DNA of 64,000 bases. It comes from Physcomitrium patens. Taxonomy: Eukaryota; Streptophyta; Bryopsida; Funariales; Funariaceae. This document shows, piece by piece, positions 1 to 12,400 of this stretch (position 1 is its first letter; every line of letters starts with the position of its first letter). The position numbers and the translations under genes were made by a program. The DNA lies in NCBI RefSeq assembly GCF_000002425.4, contig NC_037257.1, positions 12,324,748-12,388,747 on the forward strand, written 5' to 3'. The notes under the pieces are model-generated. The model saw only the letters and a program-made list of their open reading frames with translations, ran no database searches and had not been told where the DNA came from.

Positions 1-477
1 GACTTCGATTAGCCTCACATTTGTAGAAAAAATCACTTTAAAGTTCATAACAGTAGGGATCCAAAATTCAGGTTGCCCATTACGCAGCAGAGCTTTAAAT
101 TCTATGTTTCAGCAACTAATTTTTCTCTTCTGGGTTTATTGACGGCCAAGCGTATTTGTATACGAAGTGAAGAAAATTGTGATTTGATTTCTCAGATTGT
201 TAGTTAGTTAGTTCTTTTTTTCTTTTTCTTTTTTTTTTTTCTTTTTTTTTCACAACAAATATTGGATTTCATTTCAGGACTCATTTCAAATTCACAACGC
301 CCGTGCTAAAGATGAGAGAAGAGATGGATCTTCATGTAAATCATTGATGTGTGAAGAAAACTAATTAATCGCTGAAAGGATGAATGCATAACTCGACTAC
401 AGTACACAGCTCAAAGTAATCTTGCCGTTCCTAACACATGTAAGGTATACCCTGCCACTTGTTGCTACATTCTGCCA
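1..477. other. Intergenic sequence downstream of the receptor kinase
   Basis: No ORF or RNA gene is recognised here. It is the 3' flank of the minus-strand lectin receptor kinase. A pyrimidine tract of mostly T lies at about 212-250. A minus-strand AATAAA hexamer (tttatt at 135-140) could serve polyadenylation of the kinase transcript, but it is about 340 bases past the stop, so this is only a possibility. Confidence 0.6.
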
Positions 478-2496
478 TTATCTCGGATTCATCTCGGGTC
501 TCTGTATAATTGTCACTCTTCCATTTTCTATTGCGGCTGTATTCCAAGCGTCAGAATGAAATCCTGAGTTGTTACACGATCCTTGTTCGGAATTCACATT
601 TGAATACAGCATGAATGGTCTGTTAGCAGGGAGAGGAGGCACCGACACTTCTCCTATCAACATTTGACGGGCCATCTGCATCCGAAGACGTTCATTAGGA
701 TTGGGATTGGCACACATCAGCGCAACGGACAATGCAACCTGAGCTTGAGTACGATCGAAAGCTTGGTTCAAACCAGGGTCTACAACCTGTAGAAGCTCTC
801 CTTGCTCATGCTTCTCCCACACCCAGTCTAACAGTATAACAGTCCCGTCGAAAGGCCGCCTTCGGCATATAACCTCCAGTGCCAGTATTCCAAAACTGTA
901 TACGTCACTCTCCGTGGTGGGTTTAAACGTGATAGGAAGTTCAGGTGCCATGTATACCATGGTTCCAGCCAGCTTGGTAGTTGCAGCCACCATATCGCGA
1001 GCTGATGATTTTGCAAGTCCAAAGTCACCCAATCGCCCTTTGAAGTCCCTGTCAAGCATCACATTGCTTGCTTTAATGTCACGGTGGATCACGCATTGCT
1101 CCAGCTCTTCGTGCAGATAGGCGAGAGCAGATGCAAGATCTACGATGACATTGTAACGCATGGTCCAATTGAGGGGACAATTACTTGCGTAGAGGTGCTG
1201 ATCCAGGCCACCGTTCGGCATGTAATCGTAAACAAGTATGAGCTGACCTTGTTCGTGGCACCAGCCTTGTAACTGGACCACGCTGCGATGCCGGATATTG
1301 CTAATAATCGACACTTCCGCTACAAACTGCTGTTCGCCTTGATCTGAGCCTTCTGAAATTTTTTTCACGGCTATCATGGTTCCACTCCTCAGCACTCCAC
1401 GAAAGACCTTGCCAAATCCCCCCTGCCCTAGCAACTCATTCTCACTGAACCCCTTTGTTGCATCACTTAGTTCTCTGTACGTGAATATTCGAGGTCCACT
1501 TGCAAGTTGTGCAATTTGCGGGAAAGGATCGTCAAGGCATGGAGCAGGAGCAGGAGCACAACAGCAACATCTCAATCTTGCTCTGCAAATACACAAGAGA
1601 ACTACAATAATTATGAAAATGAGACCTGCAGCAGCACTGAGCACGGCGATAAGTAAAATGTTCTTTTTTCCGTTGGACGGAGCCGTAGTTTTAAAGCTCC
1701 ATCGACGTAATCGAAATGTGTGTGCAGGATAAAAGTCACTTCCAGTGGCTGCTGAAAACCCCACATACATAAAGTTTCGGATAGTCCTTGGCAAGTTCAA
1801 TCCAATGAATTGTAGATCCGGCTGGGTTGGCTTCACACTGCTTGAACCCATTGCTAAGCGCACTTCAAGAGTCTCACTTTCAGCCATGTAGTCAATCCAA
1901 ACATTGATGTCCCCTTTGTTGGTAAAGTAAGTGCAACGGTTATCCATCACCGGACAATAGTCTTTTACCTTCACGGATTCGATGGAGTTTACGTCTAAGC
2001 CAATGTGGCTGGCGCTTGGATCCCATGGGTTCTTGAAAACATCAATCTCCACTGCAATCTTTTGATTGTTTGTGGAGGCGTTGGTTGTCGATGAAAATAT
2101 CCCAAGGTATCCACGAATGTCACCGATGGAAAAATCTGGAGTTATCAAGAATGCAAGTCCGCTACCTCCGGTTGACGCATTGTAACCTGAAGTACTGAAG
2201 GTAAACTCTGTACTAAAAGAAGCAGCGTCATCGGAGTTGTCCCAGAATTGAACTTTCTCTTCATAAATAACCCACCCAACACTCAAGGCGTTCTTTTCCT
2301 TGGGAAGGAAGAGGACGTTCCTACCACTAGGCACATCTGTTGCATTCGGAATGTTGATTGTACCATCATTCTCCGGACTCTTAAAATTAGGAAAACTAAA
2401 TTCAATAGTTTTCAATTCAGCTGTGGCAAAAGTTGCTAAATGAAGTAAACCTAGGAGGGTAGACACCAAGTGCAAGAAACCGTTGTTAATCTGCAT
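478..2496 (-). CDS. L-type lectin-domain receptor-like kinase, intact and intronless
   Basis: The 672-residue reading frame is uninterrupted from ATG at 2496 to TAA at 478. Residues 1-26 form a signal peptide ending in an ATFATA-type cleavage site. Residues 27-270 form a legume-type lectin domain; the metal/sugar-binding block is visible as E150, D152, N156, D159 and the H164-I-G-L-D-V-N170 motif. Residues 279-304 are a single transmembrane helix, followed by a basic, cysteine-rich stop-transfer segment (C310-C313). The Ser/Thr kinase domain starts near 338: glycine loop GQGGFG 357-362, ATP-anchoring K378, catalytic HRD 471-473 with KASN after it (475-478), DFG 491-493 and APE 517-519. All catalytic residues are present, so it should be an active plasma-membrane kinase. 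By family knowledge such proteins perceive extracellular ligands and signal in immunity or development; the ligand cannot be read from sequence. The intronless state is typical of the family. No partner gene adjoins it. Confidence 0.95.
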   Translation of the reverse strand: MQINNGFLHLVSTLLGLLHLATFATAELKTIEFSFPNFKSPENDGTINIPNATDVPSGRNVLFLPKEKNALSVGWVIYEEKVQFWDNSDDAASFSTEFTFSTSGYNASTGGSGLAFLITPDFSIGDIRGYLGIFSSTTNASTNNQKIAVEIDVFKNPWDPSASHIGLDVNSIESVKVKDYCPVMDNRCTYFTNKGDINVWIDYMAESETLEVRLAMGSSSVKPTQPDLQFIGLNLPRTIRNFMYVGFSAATGSDFYPAHTFRLRRWSFKTTAPSNGKKNILLIAVLSAAAGLIFIIIVVLLCICRARLRCCCCAPAPAPCLDDPFPQIAQLASGPRIFTYRELSDATKGFSENELLGQGGFGKVFRGVLRSGTMIAVKKISEGSDQGEQQFVAEVSIISNIRHRSVVQLQGWCHEQGQLILVYDYMPNGGLDQHLYASNCPLNWTMRYNVIVDLASALAYLHEELEQCVIHRDIKASNVMLDRDFKGRLGDFGLAKSSARDMVAATTKLAGTMVYMAPELPITFKPTTESDVYSFGILALEVICRRRPFDGTVILLDWVWEKHEQGELLQVVDPGLNQAFDRTQAQVALSVALMCANPNPNERLRMQMARQMLIGEVSVPPLPANRPFMLYSNVNSEQGSCNNSGFHSDAWNTAAIENGRVTIIQRPEMNPR

Positions 2497-4915
2497 ACTG
2501 AAATCAATCCAGGTTGAATAGCTTAGAAACTAAGACTTCAGAAAGCTGTTGATAGAGGTGACAAGTTTGGATGAAGCTGGACCATCATAGAGGATAGTAA
2601 ATACGAAATAGTCGTGGGGTTTCGGAGCTCTAAGGATTCCATCCAGTCTTTGAAGAAGCAGTGAATACAGCTTAACCTTTGGCTCCCACTGCAGTATGTG
2701 CACAGGAAAACCAATCAGTGGAGAGTTCGCCGAGCCATGAAGAGATTAAAAAATAAATATAAAAAGGCCTTCCCCCCCAAAAGTTGGAAAAATTAAAAAT
2801 CTATCGCCGCAAGCCTGCAGAATCCGCTATCAGAAGAGCATCCATGCCTGCAATTAAAAAGCGTTTCCTTGCTGCGCTTCGAAGATCACAGATGTCTTGT
2901 GAATAGAAGCAGAATTTTAAGACAAAGAGTGCACAAATAGGAAGACACATTGGGTCCCTAAGCGGCTTCCTGCGAGGGTCTGTAGGGAGTTGAATGGGTG
3001 TTAAAGTTGTGTACATATGCAGAATCCAGCCACAGCAGGCATCACAGTATCTCCGAAAAACTGCGAGGTCCAGTATCGAGCTACTTAGGACCCGTCTAAT
3101 AACCGCAAGTGGAGATCCGAATACATGAATTCGGGTCTCGACGACACAAATAACGAAGCTTCTTCACACTCACGAGGTCATTATCCTTCCCTCTTCAATA
3201 AACAGTACCGGAAACAACAGTAGAGTCCCGAGTTCTAAGATCCCACTGCAGCTCTTGAAATTATCCTCTCAACACCCCACACTCAGAGACAGCGGTTCGC
3301 ATTACACATAGCCCTTCCACCGCATCACTGAAGACATTGTAAACCTGGTCCCCAAAACGAGTTCCAGGGCATACCTGATCGTTGAACTAGTGACTTAGAT
3401 TCGACGAAGCACAACCTGTCACACTGTAGCAGATTCAAGCTTCCATTTTGACAATAACACTGGTTTCCAAACTCTCTGATGCTCCACATCCACTAAGGCA
3501 GAAGCAAAACCAGGTACGGTTGCTGCGAACCCACATACGCAAAGGTACTGGTGGTGCGGCACAAAGCAGGAAGGGGAGGAAGTCCAGGCTCTTCGGATGC
3601 TCATTAATAGGGCCTCCTGCAAGTTGCCCCATAACGCCCGAGTCTGCAGGTGCCCTCTTTGTTTGAAGAATCTTCTGCCGCTGATTTCAACAGCTATGGC
3701 ATCAAAAGCAACATTGGATGTTCTCATTTCTGTTCACGCCGAAGCTTCTGAAAATAGTAGAAAAATGGTAGCTCAAGTCATGATGTGATGGATGATTTGT
3801 GTCGGGAAATTATTTTCTTAAAATGCCCATTTTTGATGTGCTCTTTACAACATGATTAAAGTGTCGTTCGTGAAAGTATGAATTAGCCAGTGTTTTTTTC
3901 TTTTTTGTACATGTGCACTATACATGCACACATACATACATTTGTATATTAAAAATGTGATTTAATAACTTCTTTTTGTATATTCAGTGGCTATGTTTAA
4001 AAAAAAAAAAAAAAAACTTTATAATACGTAGTTTACTAAACAGAATAAACTAGGATTCAGAATTGATTCTCCATGGAAGTGGTGCACAGGGAAGGGTGGC
4101 CAGGACTCGTGGTCCCCTGCATTGGAGGCTGCTGGAGCCAGGCAAGCTCCCCGCCCTCCCGCTGTAGGGCCAGTTATTACTTGCCCTGCTGCGTTCCCAA
4201 GATTTTTTTTTTAACAGGCTGAGAGCCTGAGGCTGACGTCCATTGAGTTGGGAGTTTTTGAGGACACCTAGTGACAAGGATTGATGAGGGTATATTTATA
4301 ACGTGGACTTCGTGCGTCAGCTCTTAATGTATTTCTTTGAACGTGAGCAAGGTTGGGGTCAGTCCTCAAGAACAAACTTTTCAACATGATGATTTTTGAA
4401 GTTTAGAGTAACGTGTGGTGGTATTAACAAAAAATAATGGTGGTATGTGGTGGATGGCATTTGGAGTGGCAATAGCAACATTTCAAAAATATATTCCATT
4501 CACAGAGATGACGGAGGGATGAAGTAAAAAAAGTCAGAGTGCGAGCTGTTCGGCGGAATCGCCTAGGTCACTAGTACAAGTCAACAAATAATTGTGTATG
4601 CAGACAGCTAAATCCTGATTAACACGCCACGCAGTTCCTAATTTAAACAAAACGTTCTAATAGTAGTATAGAACAAAATGATGTTGGCTACCACCCTTAC
4701 CATAATTGATTCAATATTAGCTTTAACACGTGCAGCGTGGTGACCTCACAACAGCCTCTCGATCAGCAAGTTGGAGATTTGCTTTCTCTGAACCCATTCC
4801 ACAGACACCTCCACAAATTTTCGGAATCGACACTGCAATAAAAGTCAAGTTGCCGTGGGACCCAAATCAAGCACATGCAGCAACAAAGAAACTGCGATGA
4901 CGAAGAAGAGACAGC
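2497..4915. other. Intergenic / upstream region without a confident gene
   Basis: This moderate-GC stretch includes the 5' flank of the receptor kinase. ORFs of 60-100 residues occur on both strands (for example 3419-3727 minus and 3597-3788 plus), but they overlap one another, show no known motif and have no codon or domain signal I can defend. An A-run lies near 3998-4016. Unannotated exons or UTRs of a host transcript cannot be excluded. Confidence 0.5.
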
Positions 4916-5278
4916 TCATGAATCTCCTCCAGATCCCCAAAAGTCCGAACCTGACGCACTATAATTGAGCGTTGTACCGACAATCTGCCTCGGTGGATGA
5001 TATCGCACCCTTTTTAGTGTTTGATTTTCCACACCTAGTCGCCTAGGGTCACTCTGGAGGAAGCATCGGATGGTGTGGAGTTGACCACAGTGACAGTCAT
5101 CATACGGCATATTCCGACTGACAGTTGACGCGGCTTTGTATTGTCCGTTTGTGGTTGAACTAGAACTTGTCGTCTGCAAGGTGGGCTGATATTTTGACAT
5201 CTCACACCCTAATCGTGAACTATGGTGGCATTGCCGTCCTAGGTTGAACAACGATGATATGATTAGTTTAATCTGCAA
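4916..5278 (-). other. 120-residue ORF of unknown nature
   Basis: An open frame of 120 codons that I do not recognise. It contains a serine/threonine-rich stretch and a Cys-x-Cys-Gly segment (DDCHCGQ) that faintly recalls the start of a GRF-type zinc finger, but the expected later cysteines are not evident. No neighbouring gene or expression signal supports it. It could be a chance ORF in moderate-GC DNA or a remnant exon. Confidence 0.2.
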
Positions 5279-5406
5279 GTATTGATTCTCTTCAACTTGT
5301 TGAACACTGCATCACTAGCTTAGCACCCCCGTTAGTGACTGGCTGGGACTACTTCAAGAGTCACAGATCATGTCAAATGGTCGGATGAAATGAAACTGTG
5401 CGTCAT

Positions 5407-6012
5407 TCAAACCACTCTACACCCAGCCATAGTGAGTTCAAATTCTTGGTAATATTCGAAAAGGTTTCGGCTGGAAAGGTCGGGATCGACGTTGAAATGA
5501 AATAGGTTCGGAGTTGGTAAAGGCAAATCATCATGACAAAGCCCAGTAATGGACAGATCTTTATTCTCAAGGTTGCAAAGACTCAGAACGAAGACTGTTG
5601 TGATTTGCCGATTGCCAACCATCCCTTGAATACGGGACTTGGAGTAGATTTCGTCCACGAGCTCTCTGTCACCAGGAGAGGTGTGGATTGGAAAAGAGAC
5701 CCACCTTCGCTAGCGCAGGTTGCTGCGGAGGAACAGCAAACCAATCCTACGATTAAAATCATTCGCAAATAATCTCTCCGCAACACAACCAGCTACTTTC
5801 GTCAATAATTCTCAGTTTGTTCTGATCAGAACACTTCCATGTGTGCCTTCGGCGGTACCGTCCACCACAAAAGATTCTACAGAATGACATATTTGATCCA
5901 TACCTACTCCGGTGTAGATTTCACCCGACAGAGCTCTTTCAAGGGGTCTCGTAGGACTCCCCCAGACTCGGCAACAGAGGAAGACTATTTTCTGAAACCT
6001 GAGCTCATACAA
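5407..6012 (-). pseudogene. Possible gene remnant with two diverged direct repeats
   Basis: Three short minus-strand frames lie here (5407-5658, 5583-5786, 5812-6012). Two segments resemble each other: around 5630-5690 and 5900-5950 both read approximately ggNgtagatttc...gagctct, followed by a shared proline/serine-coding stretch. A repeated coding unit, as in a leucine-rich-repeat or similar repeat protein, would look like this. No domain is identifiable, and frames are broken between the units. Low confidence; it may be unrelated sequence. Confidence 0.2.
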
Positions 6013-7220
6013 GACAAATCAGAACTTTATTAGGCAATGCAGATTTAGGTTTTTTGTTCGACTGGGATAGAGTTCAATTTTTTTATAGTGCCAGCACTGG
6101 CAGTGAAAGAACGTCAAGTGCAGCTTACTTGAGTAGGGTGATAAGAGAGAGATGTGATGACACTTGGAGAGAGCCAAGGACAAATAGAAGAAATGAGAGG
6201 AACATATGTACTTTGCAAATATGAAAATACACACATCAACGTTAATTCTTCCCAAGACCTCATGCAAATTAATCAATATCTTATCCATCACCTACAATCT
6301 CTTTGGTGCTTGAGTTATATAGAGAATAAAGTCTATTTGAACAAATAAATATTTTTTCATTGCTTATTAACTACTTGTTATCTATAAGCAACAAGTAAGT
6401 TTAGAAGGTTTAAAAAGACTTCAGTATATGAATAATAGTTTGTAGGAGAAATTTATTTCCAAACCTTCATTCTATGCAAACTTCTACAAAATTATATTTT
6501 AAGGAATTCTATCTTAAGAGACTACTCTTAAAGATAGTAAGAAATAATTATTTGTAAATAAAGGGGTATTTTTAGCCCTATTGGCTTCAATTTGATTTGA
6601 AAATCATAAAGAATTAATTTGAGAAGACTAAAAAAGAAAATACAAATAAAAATAAAAGTTGAAAATCAAGATGTAGATTTAATCTTCAAATTCAAGCATA
6701 CTTTAAGAATTTGGTTTTTGATCTCAATAATCAATATCCATTGTCTTAATCAATTATGTACTATTTGAAAAATAATATGCATTAATATAATATACTTTGA
6801 TTTTTTTTGATACATTTAAATATAAAATAATATTCAAAGAAAAGAATAAAATATAAAACTTTAATTAATAACAAATTTCAAATCATATTTTAATTAAATT
6901 ATATATAATTTATAAATAACCAAGAAATATATGTATATTTAAAAGTTATACATAATTATTAACTATTAATAATTATCTATTTTGGATTTATAAATTCTAA
7001 ATAATTATATTTTAAATACTAATAAAGAATTTTTATAATTTAAACTAATATGAGATTATTTGCTAAAATTATTATTTTTTCAAAAAAATTAATAAAAATT
7101 AAAAAATAAAGATATATTAATATAAATAATTTAAAAAGAAACTTGTATATAAATATTTTTAAAAGAATTTTATATATAAATATTTTTGTATTTGAATTCA
7201 TGTAAGAATCTTTATAAAAA

Positions 7221-7222
<2 letters not shown>

Positions 7223-7260
<38 letters not shown>
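7223..7260. repeat. (AT)n microsatellite
   Basis: Perfect alternating AT/TA run within the AT-rich spacer. Confidence 0.9.
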
Positions 7261-7889
7261 CATTTAAAATTTTATCTTTTTTTTATATGATGCATATCTT
7301 AAATTATAAAAATCATCCTTCTACTTATTTATCTTTTGAAATATAACTTTAATTTTATGCCAATAAAACATCACCACCTTATTTTATAAATACTAAAATA
7401 ACATGATTTTTCTATATTCTATATATCTTTGATCAAAGTGCTTATACAACAAGGCCATATTATCCATGTGCTATTTTATAATATTTTATTTAATTACTAA
7501 AATATATAATATTAATTCCTAAATGTAAAAAATATAATTCCATAATAATACTTTATAAACTATATGTACTTCTTTGAATATTTTAAATATATATATTTTT
7601 TTATAAGTGAGTATTTTTTCTTGTGTAACAAAAAATCTTAATAGTTTAAAAAAAAATTATTTCATATATTTGAATCAATCAATTCTTATGACTCTCTACT
7701 AATCTTTTTTGTATCTATTCTAATAGACCAATGCTAGCTATAATTTTTGGTATTAATTTTATTAAACTTAAAAAATATTATTTTAAAATATAAATATTAT
7801 AATTACTTAGCAATATTTTTGCTAAAGATTTGATTTACTTAAAAAATTAAAAGATAGTATAAAAATATCAATATTCATGTATAATTACA

Positions 7890-7914
7890 TATTTATTTAT
7901 TTATTTATTTATTT
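7890..7914. repeat. (ATTT)n microsatellite
   Basis: About six tandem ATTT units. Confidence 0.85.
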
Positions 7915-8014
7915 ATATGTTTTATTGGTCTTATAAATTTTATTGTCTACTTTAGAAATAAAGATAATTTTATGGTGTATAAAGATAATTTTATGGTATA
8001 TTATTTCATAATTT

Positions 8015-8361
8015 TATAATAGCTTATAAAACAAGCTAACTATGTAGCACATACATAGATAACTTGCTTTGCAAGTTAAGACATGTAACTAGCAAAGTCA
8101 ATACATGTTAGAGGTCCTATAGAATATCGCCATGTAACTCATTGTTAGAGAGTATATATGGAGGCAAGAGTGAAGCCTTCTTTATTCTTGTCAATACCTT
8201 TCTAGTCTTTAGTCTTGTTTCAAGTCTTATTAGTCTTCTTGTTTTTGGCAATAACCATTCTAGTTTAATATTACATTACCTTTTGAGTGACTTTTTAGGT
8301 CTCTTGAGTGACATAAGAGTGTATTGAAGATTTTCTTTCTTTGAGATTCATGTCCTTGATA
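8015..8361 (+). repeat. Left-truncated chromodomain-element LTR (G-type)
   Basis: This matches the G 5' LTR (48278-48622) almost throughout and the A-type LTRs more distantly. It includes the TATA run (gtatatatgg, about 8152-8160), the palindrome arm GAGTGAAGCC with its partner, and an end of TTGATA in place of TTGACA. The first 200 bases or so of a full LTR are missing, and no primer site or gag follows. It is therefore an isolated LTR remnant in plus orientation. Confidence 0.7.
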
Positions 8362-8488
8362 CTTATATATGATACTTTTCCTATTTTTATTTTTATTTTT
8401 TTCTATTGAGATTTATATAAGCATATGCAAATATGATAAGAACTTTAGTGAATAAGAGAATGTTATGATATAGAAGTAGCATCATATG

Positions 8489-8908
8489 TATTAGAGACCA
8501 TATACAAGATAAGGATTCAAGACTAAGAAATGGAGTTAATTTGATATTAGAACAATAACTAGATATAAGGGAAGAAGGTCATAGTTAGACCACAAAAGTG
8601 AGTTACCGGGACTAAGGATCCCCTCAACCTCGACTCTTATATATAATAGGTCCTAAGAAGCTTCTTGAAAAGTTTCTATGAGGCTTGGGAACAAAGCAAG
8701 CCTAAGATCCTTCTTCAACAACTTCCTAAATTATCTAAAGTCTCTTAAAACCTTCTAGAATCTTCTATGACTTTCTACAACTTTCTTAGAATCTATTGAA
8801 ATCTTTTGGAATATTTTTGGATCTTCTAAAATCTATAAGAATCTTCTTAGAACCTTCTAGAATCTCCTAAAATCTTCTTGAATCTTCTTCAATTGTATAT
8901 TCGTGACA
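8489..8908 (-). repeat. Solo LTR, E/B type
   Basis: Reverse complement of an LTR closely related to the E 3' LTR (52656-53146). It begins (on the minus strand) TGTCACG at 8908, contains many TTCTAGAA-like segments, and has a TATA run near 8637-8646. Flanking pentamers atatg (8484-8488) and atata (8909-8913) agree at four of five positions, as expected for a target-site duplication. No internal domain remains, so LTR-LTR recombination is the likely origin. Confidence 0.75.
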
Positions 8909-9074
8909 ATATATATCACTACAATAGCCTTCTATATATTATAATTTAAAAGTGTTGTCATTGATGGCAACAATTTCTATATTACTTGTGCCAAATGTGT
9001 CTACATTTATCAATCATGGATGCATTAGTTAATACATTGCCTACATTTTATTGAGTGTTATATTATAACAATCT

Positions 9075-9390
9075 TATAATGAGGGCGAAAAGACCACTCC
9101 GTTATCTGATTGTTATTGAGGCCTTCATAACTTCCTTCAAATAAAATATTTGGAATATCATCAAGAGTTGTTCCTACCTCTAATAAAATTATCAAACATT
9201 GGAAGTCTCTTCCAAGGTCGTGATACCAAATGCATTGAATCTCGCCATCTATTTATAGAAGAACATGTCATTCTTGAAGATCTTCACCTCGATTGCATTG
9301 TCTTGAAGGTTGTGACAATTGCAATGTCTCATCCAAGAGGTCAACAAACAAAAGCTCTTCAATTGAATCAACTGGTTTTTGGCTCTCCAT
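9075..9390 (-). pseudogene. Third ORF of element C, 3'-truncated
   Basis: The start codon is at 9388-9390, after the chromodomain stop. The reading frame matches the third ORF of A1 (25484-25908) and D (54251-54673), including the WYHDLGRD-like and ILFEGSYEGLNN segments. It is broken by internal stops, and the conserved C-terminal HYRWLRGP block is lost at the truncated edge. Its function is unknown (see the third-ORF finding). Confidence 0.7.
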
Positions 9391-9484
9391 CTCTTTAGCA
9401 TCACAACTATAAAGAAGCTACAAATAAGGATTAAAAGTAGAATGTTATCTTGCCTAGATCTTGTTTCTTTTATAAAGAAGGTTT

Positions 9485-12400
9485 TTATCTTGATTTTGAT
9501 AGATGTTTTCGATGAAAAGCCTCCATCGCCTTTATTGCATTTGCAAGATTCTTTACTGGCTTCCATGTGCATTCACTAATAACATATCCATGCCAATAGA
9601 CAAGATATTTTAATTTATTTTGGCGCCACCTTGAATCTAGGAATCCTTTCACTTCAAATGCTTCATTATTGTCTACTTCTATAGGAGGAAGTAGAGCTTG
9701 TCTTCTTTTTGGTATGTCCACTGTCTTGTATGGTTGAAGAAGAGACATGTGGAATACTGGATGGATTTTTATTGGCTCCGATAGGTATAAACAATATGCA
9801 ATTGGATTGATTTGTGCAGAAATAGGAAATGGTCCAAGTCTATGATAGTCCAACATGCCACAAGGACGAATGGTCTTGATATTGTGATGAAGTAATTATA
9901 CCTTATCACCCGCATAGAATGGTGGTTATTCCTTTCGATAGATATCTGCATTAATTTTTTGTTGTCTTTGAATTTCTTTTAATTGCACCTTCATTGTTGT
10001 ATGTACCTTTGATAAATGATTTGGCAAATCTTACGCCATAGGATTATCAACTTTTGAAAAGTCAAAAGTATCAAGTCATGGATGATAACCATAATTGGCA
10101 AAGAAAGTTGTTTGTTTTGTAGAAGAATGTACTATGTTATTATAAGAATACTTTGTCAATGGCAAAAGAATTATCCAATCATCTTATTGGTAGTTGATGG
10201 TACATCTTAAATACTACTCCAAAACTTGATTAACACACTCTGTTTGTCCATCAATTTGAGAATGGAATGCTGAAGATAGTTTTATATCTACTTTTAGAAT
10301 CTTAAAAAGAGTTTGCCAAAATCTTGATACAAAATGAGTTCTCCTATCTGATATTATATCTTTGAGTAATCCATGATAGCGATAGATGTTGTCAAAAAAG
10401 AGCTTAAATATTTCTTCACTTGTAATAGATTTTGTATATAGTACAAAATATGCTATGTTGGTAAAACGATCTACTATCACAAACATAGAGTAATAAGCAC
10501 TTGAGATTAGAAGATCTATGATGAAATCCATAAAAATAGAAGATCATGGTTGTTCTGGAATAGGTAATGGTTGAAGAAGTCTATAAGGTCGATGACAAGG
10601 AATTTTTGAACTTGAACAAATATCGTATGACTGAACAAAGTCTTTCACACCCTTCTATATTTGTGGCCACCAAAAAAGATCAAATCAATAGTCAACATTG
10701 ATTTCATTATTTGAAGATGAAGATGCTTTGGCTTGAAGAGAATTATTCTTTGTTGATCAAAAAATACATTTTTTTCTTTTGATAGAAGATAAGAATGTCT
10801 AGAAAGGGCATTTGACAAACCTTGTTATTTTTTGAGTCGATATGTGATCTTGAAATCAAATCTTGATAAGGATATGCTCCAACGGGCTTGGCGACAGTTT
10901 AAAATACGTGTTGACATGAAATACTTGAGATTCTTGTAATCCGTATATACAATGACTGAATTAGAAGTGCCTTCTTCATAATGATACTATTCTTAAAATG
11001 AATCCATGATTGCAAGAAGTTCTTTCTCATAGATTTCATAGTTAATCTAGATTGCTAAAAATTTTTTAAAATGAAAAGCTATTAAGTGAAGTTTATCATC
11101 TGCTCCTATTTGTGATAATACAGCATCCAAAGTAAAGTTTGATGCATCTGTTTCCATAAAAAATGTATTAGAAAAATTGATGCAATACAAGATTGGTGCA
11201 AAAATAAAGGCTGACTTTAAAGTTTCAAAAGATGCTTCAGCTTCTTTATTCCACTCAAGTTTGTCTTTGCAAGTCAAACATTTAACTAGAGCTACAACTC
11301 GAGAGAAGTCTTTGATGAAGATTCAATAATAGTTGATTAAGTCCAAAAAGCATTGGACATCTTTTACCATTTTTAGAATCTCCCAATTCATAATCGTTTG
11401 AACTTTCTTAGGATCCATCATAAGTCTATGATTTGAAATGATGTATTCTAAGAAGTTGACTTGAGTAGTATGGAATACACACTTTTTTATCTTGGCATAA
11501 AATCTCGCATCTCTTAGTTTTTGTAACATGCGACGAACATGAAGTTCATGTTTATCTGTGTTCTTAGAATAGATCAAGTTGTTGTCCAGATAACAAACTA
11601 CAAAATCATCTAAAAACTCTCAGAAAACATCATTCAATAGATGTTGAAAAGCTACCAGTGCATTTATAAGTCCAAAAGGCATGACATTATATTCAAAATG
11701 CACATACCTACTTTGAAATGTAATCTTTCATTCATCTTCTTTTTAATACATACTAGATTGTATGCTCTCCGTAGATCTATTTTTGTATAGATCTTAATTT
11801 GATACAATTGATTGAAAAGTCCAAATATCAAAGGTAGAGGGTATCTATTCTTGATGGTGATCTTATTGAGTCCTTAATAATCAACACACATCTACAATGA
11901 CCCATCTTTCTTCTTTATAAATAAGATTGGAGCTCTTGTAGGTGATTTGGAATGAAATATGAAATTCTTGGTTAGATTTTCTTTAATATATTCCTTGAAT
12001 TCAGCCAATTCATTTTATGATAAATTATAAATTGGTCTAAATGGCAATTGTGCTTCCTTCTTGAAGGTCAATTAAGTAGTCAAAGGAACGATGTTTTGAA
12101 AGAGTATCCACATTCTTCTTCTCAAATATATCTTAAAATTCTTGATATTGGCTAAGAATGCCACTTGAAGTCTTTGCATCATTAAAAACAAGTGTGGCAT
12201 AAATGACACAAGGTGATCATTTTTTTTGTAGCATGCAAGAAAGCTCATGCATCTACAAATATAGATTTAATTACACTAGACTTATGACTTTCTATTGGAT
12301 TAATTTTACTCTTAATTATGCTTTTAGAGAAATTAAGGATATGAAAAATCCAATCTATGTAAGGATTATACTTTTCTAACCATGATAAATCTAAAATGAT

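Larger units (their letters stand above)
6013..8014. other. Very AT-rich spacer
   Basis: Beyond about 6350 the sequence is extremely A+T-rich with dense stops in all frames. I see no gene, LTR or internal retroelement sequence. It holds an (AT)n microsatellite, an (ATTT)n run, and a short tandem duplication of roughly 21 bases at about 7959-8000 (aaagataattttatggt repeated). It separates the genic left edge from the retrotransposon block and may be strongly decayed old repeat DNA. Confidence 0.6.

Noticed and set aside
914-1732. Plus-strand ORFs opposite the receptor kinase
   Set aside because: They are antisense shadows of a long, domain-complete gene.
3419-3727. 102-codon minus-strand ORF
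   Set aside because: Overlaps similar-length frames on both strands and shows no motif or composition signal. Reported only as unassigned intergenic sequence.
6350-8014. Small ORFs or RNA genes in the AT-rich spacer
   Set aside because: Very high A+T, frequent stops, and no tRNA-like cloverleaf or conserved motif seen.
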